Assembly: GCF_030287405.1 (NCBI RefSeq)
Contig: NZ_JASVVV010000001.1
Span: 620,001 to 684,000, forward strand
Source of the DNA: Halalkalicoccus sp. NIPERK01
GTDB lineage: Archaea > Halobacteriota > Halobacteria > Halobacteriales > Halalkalicoccaceae
Direction of reading: 5' to 3'
DNA: 64,000 bases
The translations under genes were made by a program, and so were the position numbers. How positions within the stretch are numbered: position 1 is the first letter of the stretch; each line of letters begins with the position of its first letter. Shown one piece after another: positions 41,919 through 51,148 of this stretch. Below the pieces are notes generated by a model. The model ran no database searches, was not told the origin of the DNA, and saw only the letters and a list, made by a program, of their open reading frames with translations.

Positions 41919-41955
41919 GGCCGAGGTAGAAACGGGAGGGATAAACGGGCTTCGT

Positions 41956-43203
41956 CTAGAAGGTCGATAGCTCGCCGTCGATGGTGCGACGGGTGATCTC
42001 GGAGACGTCGGCGAGTTCGCGGTCGACGATGGCGATCACCTCGTCCTCGATGTCCGAGAGTTCGACGTCATCCTCGGCGACGACGTGGGCGTCGGCCACG
42101 TGGGGCTGGTCGATCGGCCGGCCGATCTGGGAGAGCAGGCGGATGCGCAGGTCGCGGATCCCCTCTACCTCCTCGACGACCGCGTGGGCGATCTCGGTCG
42201 ACAGCAGGTTGTAGATCTTCCCGATGTGGTTGACCGGGTTCTTTCCGCTCGTCGCCTCCATCGACATCGAGCGGTTGGGCGTGATCAGGCCGTTCGCCCG
42301 GTTTCCTCGACCGACCGAACCATCGTCGCCCTGCTCGGCCGAGGTGCCGGTCGTCGTGAGGTAGATCGAGTTCCGTTCGTAGTCGTCGGCGGTGTTCACG
42401 TAGACGGAGACCTCCCGGTCGGTGTACTCGCCGGCGAGATCGGCGACGTGATCCCTGACGCTCGTGACCGCCGCGTCGTACTCGTCCATGCCGGCGACGT
42501 GCTCGTCGATCATCGCCACGGCGACGGTGATGTCGATCCGGTCGCCCTCGCGCTTGCCCATGATCTTCACGTCGGGGCCGACCTCCGGGTTCGTATCGCT
42601 GTAGGACCCGTTGAGACTTCGTTCGGCCTCCAGAACGATGCGCTCGGTCTCCGTCAGCGGGGCGTGACCCACCCCGAAGGAGGTGTCGTTGGCCATCGGC
42701 ACGGGCGAACCCCGTCCCTGTCGGCCCTGCCCGCTCGCGGCACGCTCCTCGCCCTCCTCGCCGAAGACCTCCTGGAGGTCGCCCGATCCCTCGCCGAGTT
42801 TCACGTCGACGATGACGTCGGTGCCGAACTCGAGTTCGGGGACGTGTTCGGCGAGGTACTCGCGGGCGGCCTCGAGCGCGATCTTGCCGGTGGGGATCCG
42901 CGTCCCCTCGTACTCCTTGGTCGCCCGCCCGACGATCAGCAGGTAGATCGGGTCGATCACCTCGCCGCCGCCGAACGCCGGAGCGGCGTTGCCCGCCACC
43001 AGTTGGGTCTCGTCGGTGTTGTAGTGCAACACCTTGCCCACCCGGTCGATGTACTCCCGACAGAGCGCCCGCGAGACGCTCTCGGCGACGCCGTCACAGA
43101 TCGAGTCGGGGTGGCCCAACCCCTTCCGCTCGACGATCTCGATTTCCTGGTCCTCTACCGCTCGGCGATCGATCGGCTCGACCCGGATGTTCCGCTCGGT
43201 CAT
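41956..43203 (-). CDS. archaeal-type methionine adenosyltransferase
   Basis: 415 residues from ATG 43203. Typical archaeal MAT family: [53 protein letters not shown] and [14 protein letters not shown]. It makes S-adenosylmethionine from methionine and ATP; sequence-unrelated at first sight to bacterial MetK but same reaction. Downstream thiI lies on the same strand with 37 bp between. An 18-bp palindrome lies upstream (43298-43315). Confidence 0.95.
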   Translation of the reverse strand: MTERNIRVEPIDRRAVEDQEIEIVERKGLGHPDSICDGVAESVSRALCREYIDRVGKVLHYNTDETQLVAGNAAPAFGGGEVIDPIYLLIVGRATKEYEGTRIPTGKIALEAAREYLAEHVPELEFGTDVIVDVKLGEGSGDLQEVFGEEGEERAASGQGRQGRGSPVPMANDTSFGVGHAPLTETERIVLEAERSLNGSYSDTNPEVGPDVKIMGKREGDRIDITVAVAMIDEHVAGMDEYDAAVTSVRDHVADLAGEYTDREVSVYVNTADDYERNSIYLTTTGTSAEQGDDGSVGRGNRANGLITPNRSMSMEATSGKNPVNHIGKIYNLLSTEIAHAVVEEVEGIRDLRIRLLSQIGRPIDQPHVADAHVVAEDDVELSDIEDEVIAIVDRELADVSEITRRTIDGELSTF

Positions 43204-43297
43204 TGGCGATCCTACACGTCCGGGTGTGCTATACCTTCCGATAACTTCCCCACTGTTTATAACTCGTGTGCATCCCCGGAGCGACCGACGGATATAC

Positions 43298-43315
43298 TGC
43301 ATTATCTATAATGCA
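43298..43315. promoter_or_regulatory. palindrome between the MAT gene and a small cysteine protein gene
   Basis: TGCATTA (43298-43304) and TAATGCA (43309-43315) form a perfect 7-bp inverted repeat around TCTA. It sits 42 nt upstream of the small gene at 43358 and 95 nt upstream of the MAT start, in an unusually AT-rich patch. Likely a repressor or activator site; the regulator is unknown. Confidence 0.5.
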
Positions 43316-43357
43316 ATATACGCAAACGTCCGCCTACCGCATTCCGCGGTGGAGACT

Positions 43358-43537
43358 ATGAGACGACCCGATACCGCGGCGCTGTGTCTGTTTCCGGTTC
43401 GACGCGACGGGTGGTCGCTGTCCTGGTACGAGTGTCCGGACTGTCTCGACCCGATCCGTGGGATCGTCACCGACGACGACGGGGTCTCGATCGCATATCC
43501 GTGTCGGCACCGCCTCCCGACGGACTTCCCGGACTGA
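43358..43537 (+). CDS. 59-residue cysteine-containing small protein
   Basis: ATG 43358 to TGA 43537. ECPDCLDPIRG has a CxxC knuckle and a later PCRHRL supplies a Cys-x-His, so a single zinc knuckle is plausible. Such short zinc-finger proteins are common in haloarchaea and some affect stress and biofilm traits; this one is not recognised individually. Repeat element copy B begins 5 nt after its stop. Confidence 0.6.
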   Translation: MRRPDTAALCLFPVRRDGWSLSWYECPDCLDPIRGIVTDDDGVSIAYPCRHRLPTDFPD

Positions 43538-43541
43538 GGCT

Positions 43542-43654
43542 CACACCGTCGGTCATGGGAGTCTGACCTGCGGTGGCGTGATTCGGCGGGCACGAGCACG
43601 AGTCCCACCCGTCGTGGCTCCGATCGAGTCACGGCGGTATGACCGGCGGTATCA
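43542..43654. repeat. dispersed inverted-repeat element, copy B
   Basis: Begins CACACCGTCGGTCATGGGA and ends GGTATGACCGGCGGTATCA. The right end, read on the minus strand, is TGATACCGCCGGTCATACC, whose TGA is the stop codon of the CYTH gene. B is in opposite orientation to copy D: its left end matches the complement of the right end of D, and the inner edge CACGGCGGTATGACC is common to both. Confidence 0.75.
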
Positions 43655-44203
43655 GGGCCGGTCGCGGTCCCGTTCGAGCAGGAGTTCGAGATACGAGACC
43701 CGGATCTCCTCGTCGGGATCCAACCCCAGCGATTCGACCGTCCGGGCGACGCCCTCGCGTGCGGCGTCGACGTCCCCTTCTGACGCCTCCGTCTCGACTT
43801 CGACGAACTCCCCGACCCCGGCGACCGAATCCAGCGTCACGGCGTACTCCGCGAGCGAGAAGCGCTCGCGTACCTTCTCGACGGTTTCGACCGGAACGAA
43901 CCCGAGCGAGTCGAGGATCGCCGCCGCCGCGTCGCCGTCCCCGAGGTCCGTCTCGTACTCCTCGCGCGTCTTCGACGTCTCCCCGATCAACGGCCCCTTG
44001 TACGTGAGTCTCGCTCGCTCCGTACCGCCGCGCTCCTCGCGACGCACCCGAAGCGCCTCGTCCGTCTCGGCGAAGTCGCGCGTCGGCGCGTCGTAATACG
44101 TGTCGCGCTGTGTGATCGCGCCGCGAGCGCTCGCCCCCAGTTCCCGCAAGGCGTCCCGTACCCGCCCGTGGTCGGCCCGGACCTTCATCTCGACCTCGTA
44201 CAT
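43652..44203 (-). CDS. CYTH-domain protein (class IV adenylate cyclase / thiamine-triphosphatase-like)
   Basis: 183 residues. The N-terminal YEVEMKVRA gives the ExExK triphosphate-binding signature. RDTYYDAPTRDFAETDEALRVRR, LTYKGP and the C-terminal EIRVSYLELLLER complete the CYTH tunnel strands. Family members bind inorganic or organic triphosphates; actual substrate in archaea is usually unknown. The stop is donated by repeat copy B. Confidence 0.88.
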   Translation of the reverse strand: MYEVEMKVRADHGRVRDALRELGASARGAITQRDTYYDAPTRDFAETDEALRVRREERGGTERARLTYKGPLIGETSKTREEYETDLGDGDAAAAILDSLGFVPVETVEKVRERFSLAEYAVTLDSVAGVGEFVEVETEASEGDVDAAREGVARTVESLGLDPDEEIRVSYLELLLERDRDRP

Positions 44204-44466
44204 ACGCCTTCGGACGGACCGAAGCGCCGAAAAGCGTCCGTTTTCCCCTCATCCGGTCTTTGACACCGGCTAACGTCGCCGGTGAGATCGCGCCTCGTCA
44301 CGAGCCCCTCCCCCGATTAGCCGCCCGCTAGAGTCGCCCAGCGACGGCGGCGATTCTCGCGTTCGTCGGTGGGGTTCGTCGACGCAGACGTGAACCGATT
44401 ACCCGTTTCCTATAGTACTGATATTATCGTGGATAAGTAAGTATCAACGAATGAATCATACAGGCG

Positions 44467-45150
44467 ATGCGCGACATAAACCGTCGACGTATGATCCAGC
44501 TGTCCGGTGGCATAGCGCTCGCGAGCATGGCCGGCTGTCTCGGCAGCGACGACGATCCGAAGGACACCGACGAGAAGAACGACCCTGACGACGGCGAGAA
44601 TACCAAGGATGGCGGCGAGAACGACAAGCCCAAAAGCGGGGATGACGCCCCGAAGGTCGACGTCGAGACCCACGACGGCAAGACGGTCACGGTCGAGGCC
44701 AGGGACAAACCGACCATCGTGATGTTCGCCGACATCGAAAGCGAGGAGTGTAAGTCCTACTCGAAGACGCTGGTCGACCTCCACGAGGAGTACCACGACC
44801 GCGCGTACGTGGTCACGATCAACTCCAACCTGGACGTCTCGAAGGAGGACCTCAAGGCGTTCCACGAGGAGTACGGCGGCGACTGGGACCACGCGATGGG
44901 TCACGCCAAGGCCCTCGAGAAGTACGGCATCGAGGCCTCGGTGACGATCTGTGTCATCGACGAGCACGGAAAGATCGCCTTCCGTATCGACGGCGAAATC
45001 GACCGGGAGACGGTCGAGAAGCTCCTCGAGGCCTACGCCAACGGCGAGATCGATCAAAAGGACATCGAGGAGGTCATCGAAGCGTACCGAAAGGGCGAGA
45101 TCGACGAAAAAGACGTCGAAGAGGCGATCGAAACGTACGCCGACGATTGA
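44467..45150 (+). CDS. Tat lipoprotein with thioredoxin-like fold and 17-residue tail repeats
   Basis: 227 residues. Twin-arginine signal NRRRMIQLSGGIALASMAGC with lipobox cysteine 24, then a D/E/K/G-rich linker to about 62. Residues 63-180 look like the TlpA/SCO thioredoxin fold (KPTIVMFADIESEECKSYSK, ASVTICVIDEHGKIAFRIDG), but only one cysteine (C95) stands where CxxC is expected. The tail is a perfect-period repeat: VEKLLEAYANGEIDQKD (183-199), IEEVIEAYRKGEIDEKD (200-216), then VEEAIETYADD. The stop is the first TGA of repeat copy C. Confidence 0.8.
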   Translation: MRDINRRRMIQLSGGIALASMAGCLGSDDDPKDTDEKNDPDDGENTKDGGENDKPKSGDDAPKVDVETHDGKTVTVEARDKPTIVMFADIESEECKSYSKTLVDLHEEYHDRAYVVTINSNLDVSKEDLKAFHEEYGGDWDHAMGHAKALEKYGIEASVTICVIDEHGKIAFRIDGEIDRETVEKLLEAYANGEIDQKDIEEVIEAYRKGEIDEKDVEEAIETYADD

Positions 45151-45261
45151 TGCTGTCGGTCATACCTCCGATCAACCGTTGGCAGGACGGGACCGACTCG
45201 CGCCGTAGTCCGTCAGCTCGGGCACACGCCGTCGACTGTCCCGTGATCAACGGTATGAACC
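45148..45261. repeat. dispersed inverted-repeat element, copy C
   Basis: Begins TGATGCTGTCGGTCATACC, where the TGA is the stop of the preceding lipoprotein gene, and ends TGATCAACGGTATGAACC. Internal blocks GGCAGGACGGGACC, CTCGCGCCGT and GGGCACACGCCGTCGACTG are the same as in copy D, in the same order. The best-matched pair of the family. Confidence 0.8.
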
Positions 45262-45301
45262 GCCGCTGATCGTCCGCGTCCGTGGCGGACACGAAACGTT
45301 G

Positions 45302-45309
45302 TTCTTAAG
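45302..45309 (+). promoter_or_regulatory. probable promoter of the FKBP gene
   Basis: TTCTTAAG lies 25-32 nt upstream of the ATG at 45334, at leaderless TATA-box distance, just beyond repeat copy C. Confidence 0.45.
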
Positions 45310-45333
45310 GCGCGAACGCCTGTCGTCTGTGGT

Positions 45334-46320
45334 ATGAGTGACGAAGAAGAGGCAGACGCAGCCGACGAACCCGAGACCGACGCCGAGACGGAGGCGGAGT
45401 CTCAGTCGGACGAGGACGCCTCGGAAGGGGCCGACGGGCTCTCCGACGGCGACTTCGTTCGTCTCGCGTACACGGCACGCACGGTCGAGGACGACCAGCT
45501 CGTCGACACCACGGATCGGGAGATCGCGGAGGACGAGGGCGTCGACGTCGAGGAGCGGAACATCGAGCCGCGCGTGATCGCGCTCGGCGCGGGCCACCTC
45601 TTCGAGACGGTCGAGGCCGACATCGAGGGCAAGGAGGCCGGCGATTCGGGAAGCGTCGTCGTCCCTGCCGAGGAGGCCTTCGGCGAGTACAGCGAGGACG
45701 AGGTCCGCACCGTCAGCGCCGAGAAGATCCCCGAGGACGACCGCTACCCCGGCGCACACGTCGACATCGACGGCCAGCACGGCCACGTCGAGACCGTCAT
45801 CGGCGGGCGCGCCCGCGTCGACTTCAACCACCCGCTCGCGGGCGAGGACATCGAGTACGAGTACGAGATCGTCGAGGAGGTCGAGGACCGCGTCGACCGC
45901 GCGAAGGGGATGCTCTCGATGTTCGTCGACGCCGACCTCGAGATGTGGGTCGAGACCGACGAGGTCGAGGAGGAGACGGTCGTCGAACCCGACGAAGAGG
46001 ACGAAGACGCCGAACCCGAGACCGAGGTCGAAACGGTCGAGAAGGAGACGCTGTACATCGAGGCCACGCCACAGCTGACGATGAACCAGCAGTGGATGTT
46101 CCAGAAACAGCAGATCGCCCAGGACCTGATGGACCGGCTGGACCTCGATCGGGTCATCATCCAGGAGACCATCGAGGGCGGCGGCATGATGGGCGGTCTC
46201 GGCGGCATGATGGGCGGCATGGGCGGCGGTGGCGGCGTCGAGGAGGCGCTCGAGGACGCCGACGTCGACGCCGACGAGATCGTCGAGGAACTCGAAGGCG
46301 AACTCGACGCAGAGGAGTAG
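45334..46320 (+). CDS. FKBP-type (SlyD-like) peptidyl-prolyl isomerase
   Basis: 328 residues. Acidic N-terminal tail of about 38 residues, then an FKBP domain with FVRLAYTARTVEDDQLVDTTD, an insert-in-flap arrangement (VVPAEEAFGEYSEDEVRTV to GGRARVDFNHPLAGEDIEYEYEI) typical of archaeal two-domain FKBPs. A C-terminal extension follows, with a glycine/methionine patch (GGMMGGLGGMMGGMGGGGG) and acidic end. Acts as folding catalyst and chaperone in the cytoplasm. The Gly-Met patch resembles chaperonin tails. Confidence 0.9.
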   Translation: MSDEEEADAADEPETDAETEAESQSDEDASEGADGLSDGDFVRLAYTARTVEDDQLVDTTDREIAEDEGVDVEERNIEPRVIALGAGHLFETVEADIEGKEAGDSGSVVVPAEEAFGEYSEDEVRTVSAEKIPEDDRYPGAHVDIDGQHGHVETVIGGRARVDFNHPLAGEDIEYEYEIVEEVEDRVDRAKGMLSMFVDADLEMWVETDEVEEETVVEPDEEDEDAEPETEVETVEKETLYIEATPQLTMNQQWMFQKQQIAQDLMDRLDLDRVIIQETIEGGGMMGGLGGMMGGMGGGGGVEEALEDADVDADEIVEELEGELDAEE

Positions 46321-46947
46321 TCAGGCGATATCCCGGCTCGTATCGATCCGGACCCGTTCTGCGAGTTCGAGTTTGATCGTCTCGCTCAGCGCACGTCCGC
46401 CGCGGAACTTCGGGACCGCGAGCCGGTTCTCGATGGACTCGCCGCTGATCGTCGTCTCGAGCGAGAACACCACGTCGGCCATGTACTCGGTGAGGTCGCG
46501 TCCCGCCGGCGGGTCGTTGCCCGCGAGACAGTGTAACACCGCGACGCTCTCGGTGTTAACCATCGCCGTCTGCAGCCCGTTCATGAACCGTCGATACCGG
46601 GCGGGATCGCGCCGCTCCAGGGCGTCGACCGGATCGACGATCACCGTGGCCCCGTTCGGGACCGTCTCGACGAGGCGGCTCACCTCGTCCAGCGGGGCGT
46701 CGCTCGCGACCTGCTCGATCTCGGGGGTTCCCGTCGGGGCGGTGGTCCGCTCGAACGCGTCGCGGACCGCCTCCACCGACCGCTCGGTCGTGAGATACAG
46801 CGTCTCGCGGGGGGCGGTGAGTTCGTACAACAGCAGTTCCGACTGGCTCGCCGGCGCGGCCGAGAGCGCGACGACGCTGCCCGCGGGGATCCCGCCGCTC
46901 AACTTCCGGTCGAGCACGTCGATCCCCGTCGGTAAGCGTCGACTCAT
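46321..46947 (-). CDS. RAD55/KaiC-like protein with degenerate P-loop
   Basis: 208 residues. The N-terminus PTGIDVLDRKLSGGIPAGSV is the KaiC/RAD55 lead-in, but the Walker A position reads SAAPASQSELL, without glycines or lysine. A Walker B-like ATVIVDPVDAL is kept. Haloarchaea have many such ATP-independent RAD55 relatives, often next to signalling or motility genes. Role unknown. Adjacent, tail to tail, with FKBP (no gap). Confidence 0.8.
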   Translation of the reverse strand: MSRRLPTGIDVLDRKLSGGIPAGSVVALSAAPASQSELLLYELTAPRETLYLTTERSVEAVRDAFERTTAPTGTPEIEQVASDAPLDEVSRLVETVPNGATVIVDPVDALERRDPARYRRFMNGLQTAMVNTESVAVLHCLAGNDPPAGRDLTEYMADVVFSLETTISGESIENRLAVPKFRGGRALSETIKLELAERVRIDTSRDIA

Positions 46948-46991
46948 CTCTAGAATGGTATATCATTCAACAGAAATAAACCTTCGCCCGG

Positions 46992-47945
46992 TTAGAACGC
47001 CGATCGGAGGTGCTCCTCGTAGAACTCGAAAAAGCCCTCCTGATCGGGGCCGATCTGGTGGAAGTAGACGTGGTCGTAGCCGGCGTCGACGCAGGCCTCG
47101 ACGCTGTCGACGAACGGTTCGGGGTCCGGCCCCAGCGGCGTGGCGCTCTCGGCGACGTCCTCGCGGTCGACCATCTCCGCGGCCTGCTCGAAGTGCGCCG
47201 GCGTCGGCAGGACCTGGCTCAACTCGCCCGATATCTCGCCGTTGGGCCACGTCTCGTAGACGGTGTCGAGCGCCTCCTCCTCGCTCTCGGCGTAACAGAC
47301 GTCGATCTGGGCGTATTTCGGGCCGTCGCCGCCGGCCTCGGCGTAGGTCTCGAGGGGTTCTTCCTGCGGACCGACACACCACAGGCCGTCGCCGATGTCG
47401 GCCGCCGAGCGGGCGGCCTTCGGGCCGAACGCGGAGACGACGATCGGCGGGAGTTCGTCGGGAAGGGTGTAGATCTTCGCGTTCTCGACGTCGTAGTAGG
47501 TACCATGATGGCTGTAGTTCTCGCCCTCCCAGAGGTCGCGGATCACGCCGACGGCCTCCTCGAGCATCTCCAGGCGGACCGCCGCCTCGGGCCAGCGGTC
47601 GCCCAGCACGTGCTCGTTCAGGTTCTCGCCGCTTCCGACGCCGAAGAAGAAGCGCCCGTCGAGCATCCGTGCCGTGGTCGCCGCGGCCTGGGCGAGGATC
47701 GCGGGGTGGATCCTGACGGTGGGACACGTGACGCCGACGCCGACGTCGATCTCGTCGGTGGCCTGTGCGATACCGCCGAGCGTGCTCCAGACGAACGGGC
47801 TCTCGCCCTGCGCTTCGACCCACGGGTGGAAGTGATCGGAGATCGAGACGAACTCGAAGCCGACCTCCTCGGCGCGGGCGGCGTTCTCGACCAGCGTGGT
47901 CGGGCCGTGCTCCTCGCTCGATAGGGTGTAGCCGAGAGCGACCAT
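46992..47945 (-). CDS. F420-dependent LLM-class oxidoreductase (TIGR03557-like)
   Basis: 317 residues from ATG 47945. TIM-barrel flavin/F420 family: FVSISDHFHPWVEAQGESPF with the typical HxW segment, GVGVTCPTVRIHPAILAQ, FFFGVGSGENLNEHVLGDRWP and WCVGPQEEP. These match the F420-dependent glucose-6-phosphate-dehydrogenase-like group (TIGR03557). Substrate unknown. Confidence 0.88.
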   Translation of the reverse strand: MVALGYTLSSEEHGPTTLVENAARAEEVGFEFVSISDHFHPWVEAQGESPFVWSTLGGIAQATDEIDVGVGVTCPTVRIHPAILAQAAATTARMLDGRFFFGVGSGENLNEHVLGDRWPEAAVRLEMLEEAVGVIRDLWEGENYSHHGTYYDVENAKIYTLPDELPPIVVSAFGPKAARSAADIGDGLWCVGPQEEPLETYAEAGGDGPKYAQIDVCYAESEEEALDTVYETWPNGEISGELSQVLPTPAHFEQAAEMVDREDVAESATPLGPDPEPFVDSVEACVDAGYDHVYFHQIGPDQEGFFEFYEEHLRSAF

Positions 47946-48027
47946 CGTCCCGACCTTCGGCGGCGGGGCTGTTAAGCGTGTATCCCGGCTGTCAGTACAT
48001 GTCGTCAACCGCGGGATTGAAGGCCCC

Positions 48028-48048
48028 TTACACCCCCCGTTGGGGTAA
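48028..48048 (+). promoter_or_regulatory. inverted repeat touching the pyrB start
   Basis: TTACACCCC (from 48028) and GGGGTAA (48042-48048) form an imperfect inverted repeat that ends on the A of the pyrB ATG. A hairpin here would cover the start codon. Regulatory role is only a suggestion. Confidence 0.3.
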
Positions 48049-48944
48049 TGTGGCACGATCACGTGCTCACCGCAAAGCAGTTCTCGCGGGCGGACATCGA
48101 GACGGTGCTCGACCGCGCGGCCGACTTCGACGGCCCGACGGGCGACACCCGCCACACCGACTCGCTGCTCGGTCTGCTGTTCTTCGAACCCAGCACGCGC
48201 ACCAAGATGAGCTTCGAGACGGCGATCAAACGCCTCGGCGGTGACACCATCGACATGGGATCGGTCGGCTCCTCGTCGGTGTCGAAGGGCGAGAGCCTCG
48301 CCGACACGGTGCGGGTGATCGAGGGCTACGCCGACGCGCTCGTCCTTCGCCACCCCAAACAGGGCGCGGCGAAGATGGCCAGCGAGTTCGTCGACGTGCC
48401 CGTGATCAACGCGGGCGACGGCGCGGGCCACCACCCCACCCAGACGCTGCTCGACCTCTACACCATCCGCGAGAACGCCGGCCTCGACGACCTCTCTATA
48501 GGTATCATGGGCGATCTGAAGTACGGGCGGACGGTCCACTCGCTCGCGCAGGCGCTGACGAACTTCGAGGTCACACAGCACTTTGTCAGCCCCGAGAGCC
48601 TCGCGCTCCCGCCGACGGTGCGCTACGACCTCGACGAGGCCGGCGCGTCGGTCGAGGAACACACCGGACTCGACGGCGTCCTCCCCGACCTCGACGTGCT
48701 GTACGTCACCCGGATCCAGCGCGAGCGGTTCCCCGACGAGAACGAGTACCGCGCCGTGGCGAGCGAGTACGGGATCGACCTCGGGACGCTCGAAAACGCG
48801 AAGGATGACCTCTCGATCATGCACCCCCTCCCGAGGGTCGACGAGATCGACCCCGCGATCGACGACACCGACCACGCGACGTACTTCGAACAGGCACACA
48901 ACGGCATCCCCGTGCGGATGGCACTGCTCGACTTACTCCTATGA
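48048..48944 (+). CDS. pyrB: aspartate carbamoyltransferase, catalytic subunit
   Basis: 298 residues. Carbamoyl-phosphate site [21 protein letters not shown], aspartate loop [26 protein letters not shown] and [10 protein letters not shown] are all intact. Forms the catalytic trimer of ATCase, step two of pyrimidine synthesis. ATGA overlap with pyrI indicates coupled expression. Confidence 0.97.
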   Translation: MWHDHVLTAKQFSRADIETVLDRAADFDGPTGDTRHTDSLLGLLFFEPSTRTKMSFETAIKRLGGDTIDMGSVGSSSVSKGESLADTVRVIEGYADALVLRHPKQGAAKMASEFVDVPVINAGDGAGHHPTQTLLDLYTIRENAGLDDLSIGIMGDLKYGRTVHSLAQALTNFEVTQHFVSPESLALPPTVRYDLDEAGASVEEHTGLDGVLPDLDVLYVTRIQRERFPDENEYRAVASEYGIDLGTLENAKDDLSIMHPLPRVDEIDPAIDDTDHATYFEQAHNGIPVRMALLDLLL

Positions 48945-49405
48945 CGGACGACCACCAACTCCGCGTCGGCAAGATCGAGAACGGCACCGTCATCGACCAC
49001 GTCACCGGCGGCCAGGCGCTGAACGTCCTCGCGATCCTCGACATCGACGGGTCGGGCGGCGAGGAGGTCTCCGTCGGGATGAACGTCCCCTCGGATCGGA
49101 TCGGACGAAAGGACATCGTGAAGGTCGAGGGCCGCGAGTTGAGCCAGGGCGAGGTCGACGTCCTCTCGCTGATCGCCCCCGACGCGACGATCAACATCGT
49201 CCGGAACTACGACGTGGTGGAGAAACACCGCGTCGAGCGCCCCGCGGAGGTCGTCGGCGTCCTCTCGTGTCCGAACGCCAACTGCATCACGACCGAACGC
49301 GAACCCGTCGACTCGCGCTTTACCGTCCTCGCGGACGGGGTCCGGTGTGCGTACTGCGGGACGCTGATCCGCGAGGAGTTCGCGACACACATCGACGTCG
49401 GATAG
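48941..49405 (+). CDS. pyrI: aspartate carbamoyltransferase, regulatory subunit
   Basis: 154 residues. The N-terminal allosteric domain begins [26 protein letters not shown]. The C-terminal zinc domain has CPNANC and CAYC, the four ligands that contact PyrB. It mediates nucleotide control of the holoenzyme. Confidence 0.97.
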   Translation: MTDDHQLRVGKIENGTVIDHVTGGQALNVLAILDIDGSGGEEVSVGMNVPSDRIGRKDIVKVEGRELSQGEVDVLSLIAPDATINIVRNYDVVEKHRVERPAEVVGVLSCPNANCITTEREPVDSRFTVLADGVRCAYCGTLIREEFATHIDVG

Positions 49406-49409
49406 GTCG

Positions 49410-49817
49410 CTACCGAACGATCGTCACCGGGACGGGCGAGCGCCGGGCGACCGCTTCCGCGACGCTCCCCAGCAGGACTCGCGTCGCCCCGGTACGGCCG
49501 TGACTGCCGATCACGACCGCGTCGAAGCCGTCTCTACCCGCCATATCGACGATCTCGCGGACCGGGCTCCCGGTCTCGATTCGCGTCTCGATCCCGGCAT
49601 CGACCTCGCTTCGCGCCGCGTCGAGGAGTTCCTCGGCGTGTTCACGCGCCTTCTCGTATCTCGGTATGGCCTCCGGATCGTCCGTGAACGCGGCCCAGTA
49701 GCCCTCGACGGGGATCACGTGTACCGCGGTGATCTCGCCGTCGGGAAACGCCTCGTGGGCGTACCGCAGTGCTTCGCGTGACTGGTCGGACTCGTCGATC
49801 GGAACGAGGATCTTCAT
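49410..49817 (-). CDS. universal stress protein (UspA family)
   Basis: 135 residues. MKILVPIDESDQSREALRYA at the N-terminus and the ATP-type motif VIGSHGRTGATRVLLGSVAEAVARRSPVPVTIV (G-2x-G-9x-G-S/T). Single Usp domain. Convergent with pyrI, 4 bp apart. One of three Usp genes in the window. Confidence 0.93.
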   Translation of the reverse strand: MKILVPIDESDQSREALRYAHEAFPDGEITAVHVIPVEGYWAAFTDDPEAIPRYEKAREHAEELLDAARSEVDAGIETRIETGSPVREIVDMAGRDGFDAVVIGSHGRTGATRVLLGSVAEAVARRSPVPVTIVR

Positions 49818-49995
49818 CGTGATTTCCCTCGGACGTGTCTACGAAGGGAGCGGATAAAACCGATTCGCGCGTTCTCGGACGCTGGGAACTACCGGTCGGG
49901 AACCGCCGCGATGCGGGCGATCACGACACCCGGGCCCGCGGATCGGGAACGGGTACCAATGCTATGTCGTGTCGGCGCGTAGACCCGCCGGAGAC

Positions 49996-50421
49996 ATGTA
50001 CGAGAGGATCCTCGTTCCGACGGACGGCAGCACCGACGCGGAGAACGCGCTCTCACACGCGGTCGAACTCGCGGCGGCGTTCGACGCGACGCTCCACGGC
50101 CTCTACGTCGTCGACCTCGACAGATACGGCAGCGTCGGCAGTTTCGACCCGCTCGACAAGCGCCTTGAGGGGATGGGCCGCGAGACGCTCGCGACCGTCG
50201 AGCGCGTCGCCGCCGACCGCGGCGTCGAGACCGTCACCGAACTCCGGGAGGGGTCGGTCCACCGCCAGATCAACGACTACGCCGCCGACCACGATATCGA
50301 CGCCATCGTCATGGGGCCGCGGGGTCGCTCCAGACTCGACCGAATGTTGGTCGGAAGCGTGACCGAACGGGTGGTCCGCACCGCCGACCGACCCGTGATC
50401 GTCGTTCGAAAGCGGAGATAA
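49996..50421 (+). CDS. universal stress protein (UspA family)
   Basis: 141 residues from ATG 49996, giving the canonical start MYERILVPTDGSTDAENAL. The nucleotide loop reads VMGPRGRSRLDRMLVGSVTERVVRTADRPV. Starts about 180 bp from the divergent Usp gene at 49817, so the pair may share control. Confidence 0.93.
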   Translation: MYERILVPTDGSTDAENALSHAVELAAAFDATLHGLYVVDLDRYGSVGSFDPLDKRLEGMGRETLATVERVAADRGVETVTELREGSVHRQINDYAADHDIDAIVMGPRGRSRLDRMLVGSVTERVVRTADRPVIVVRKRR

Positions 50422-50472
50422 CCCGGTAGTACGACCGGAAGGTACTTCGATCCGGAGTCGTCATCTCGCGGT

Positions 50473-51138
50473 ATGTCGTTCGTCGCGTCGCTCGAACCCG
50501 AGGCCGAACGGATCTGGGACGCCATCCACGAGCACCCGATGGTGCGGGGGATCGGCGACGGGAGTCTGGACGAGGAGCCGTTTCGCCACTGGGTCCGACA
50601 GGACTACGTCTACCTGATCGAGTACAACCGCGTCTTCGCGTTCGGGGCCGCCCGCGCGCCGGATCTCGCCCGGATCGAGCGCTTCGCCGACCTGCTCTCG
50701 GAGACGGTCTCGACCGAGATGGACCTGCATCGCTCCTACGCCGCGGAGTTCGGGATCGGCGAGACGGCGTTGGAGTCGACCGAGCCCTCGCCGACGACGC
50801 GCGCCTACACCGACTTCCTCGTGCGGACCGCGGCGACCGGGAGTTTCGGCGAACTGATCGCCGCGCTCCTGCCGTGTATGTGGGGGTTCAACGACACGGG
50901 GAGGAGGCTCGCCGAGGCGGGTCTGCCCGATCACGAGGGGTACGCACGCTGGATCGAGATGTACTCGAGTCCCGAGTTCACCGAACTCGCGGAGTGGTGC
51001 AAGGAACTCATGGACGAGGTGGCCGCCGGCGCGGGAGAGGCCCGTCGAGAACGGTATCGCGAGGCGTTTCTCACCTCCGCGCGCTACGAGTACCTGTTCT
51101 GGGACGCCGCCTGGAACGGCGAGGAGTGGCCGGTGTGA
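50473..51138 (+). CDS. tenA: TenA-family thiaminase II / aminopyrimidine hydrolase
   Basis: 221 residues, all-helical. The catalytic cysteine C135 is in IAALLPCMWGF, and YDxxF-type pocket residues occur as RQDYVYLIEYNRVFA. YLFWDAAW near the end is the TenA signature with the acid two helices away. It salvages the pyrimidine half of degraded thiamine. No other thiamine genes adjacent. Confidence 0.9.
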   Translation: MSFVASLEPEAERIWDAIHEHPMVRGIGDGSLDEEPFRHWVRQDYVYLIEYNRVFAFGAARAPDLARIERFADLLSETVSTEMDLHRSYAAEFGIGETALESTEPSPTTRAYTDFLVRTAATGSFGELIAALLPCMWGFNDTGRRLAEAGLPDHEGYARWIEMYSSPEFTELAEWCKELMDEVAAGAGEARRERYREAFLTSARYEYLFWDAAWNGEEWPV

Positions 51139-51148
51139 GCGGCCGCCC

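Noticed and set aside
45074-45292. Minus-strand reading frame in repeat copy C similar to one in copy D (59096-59293), both with GQSTACAR and GGMTD segments
   Set aside because: The similarity arises because both frames read the same non-coding repeat. Neither has a haloarchaeal composition, and both run into flanking unrelated DNA, so they are not a conserved protein.
46992-48899. Long minus-strand extension of the F420 oxidoreductase through pyrB
   Set aside because: The extension is antisense to pyrB and pyrI; the oxidoreductase starts at ATG 47945 with its family N-terminus.
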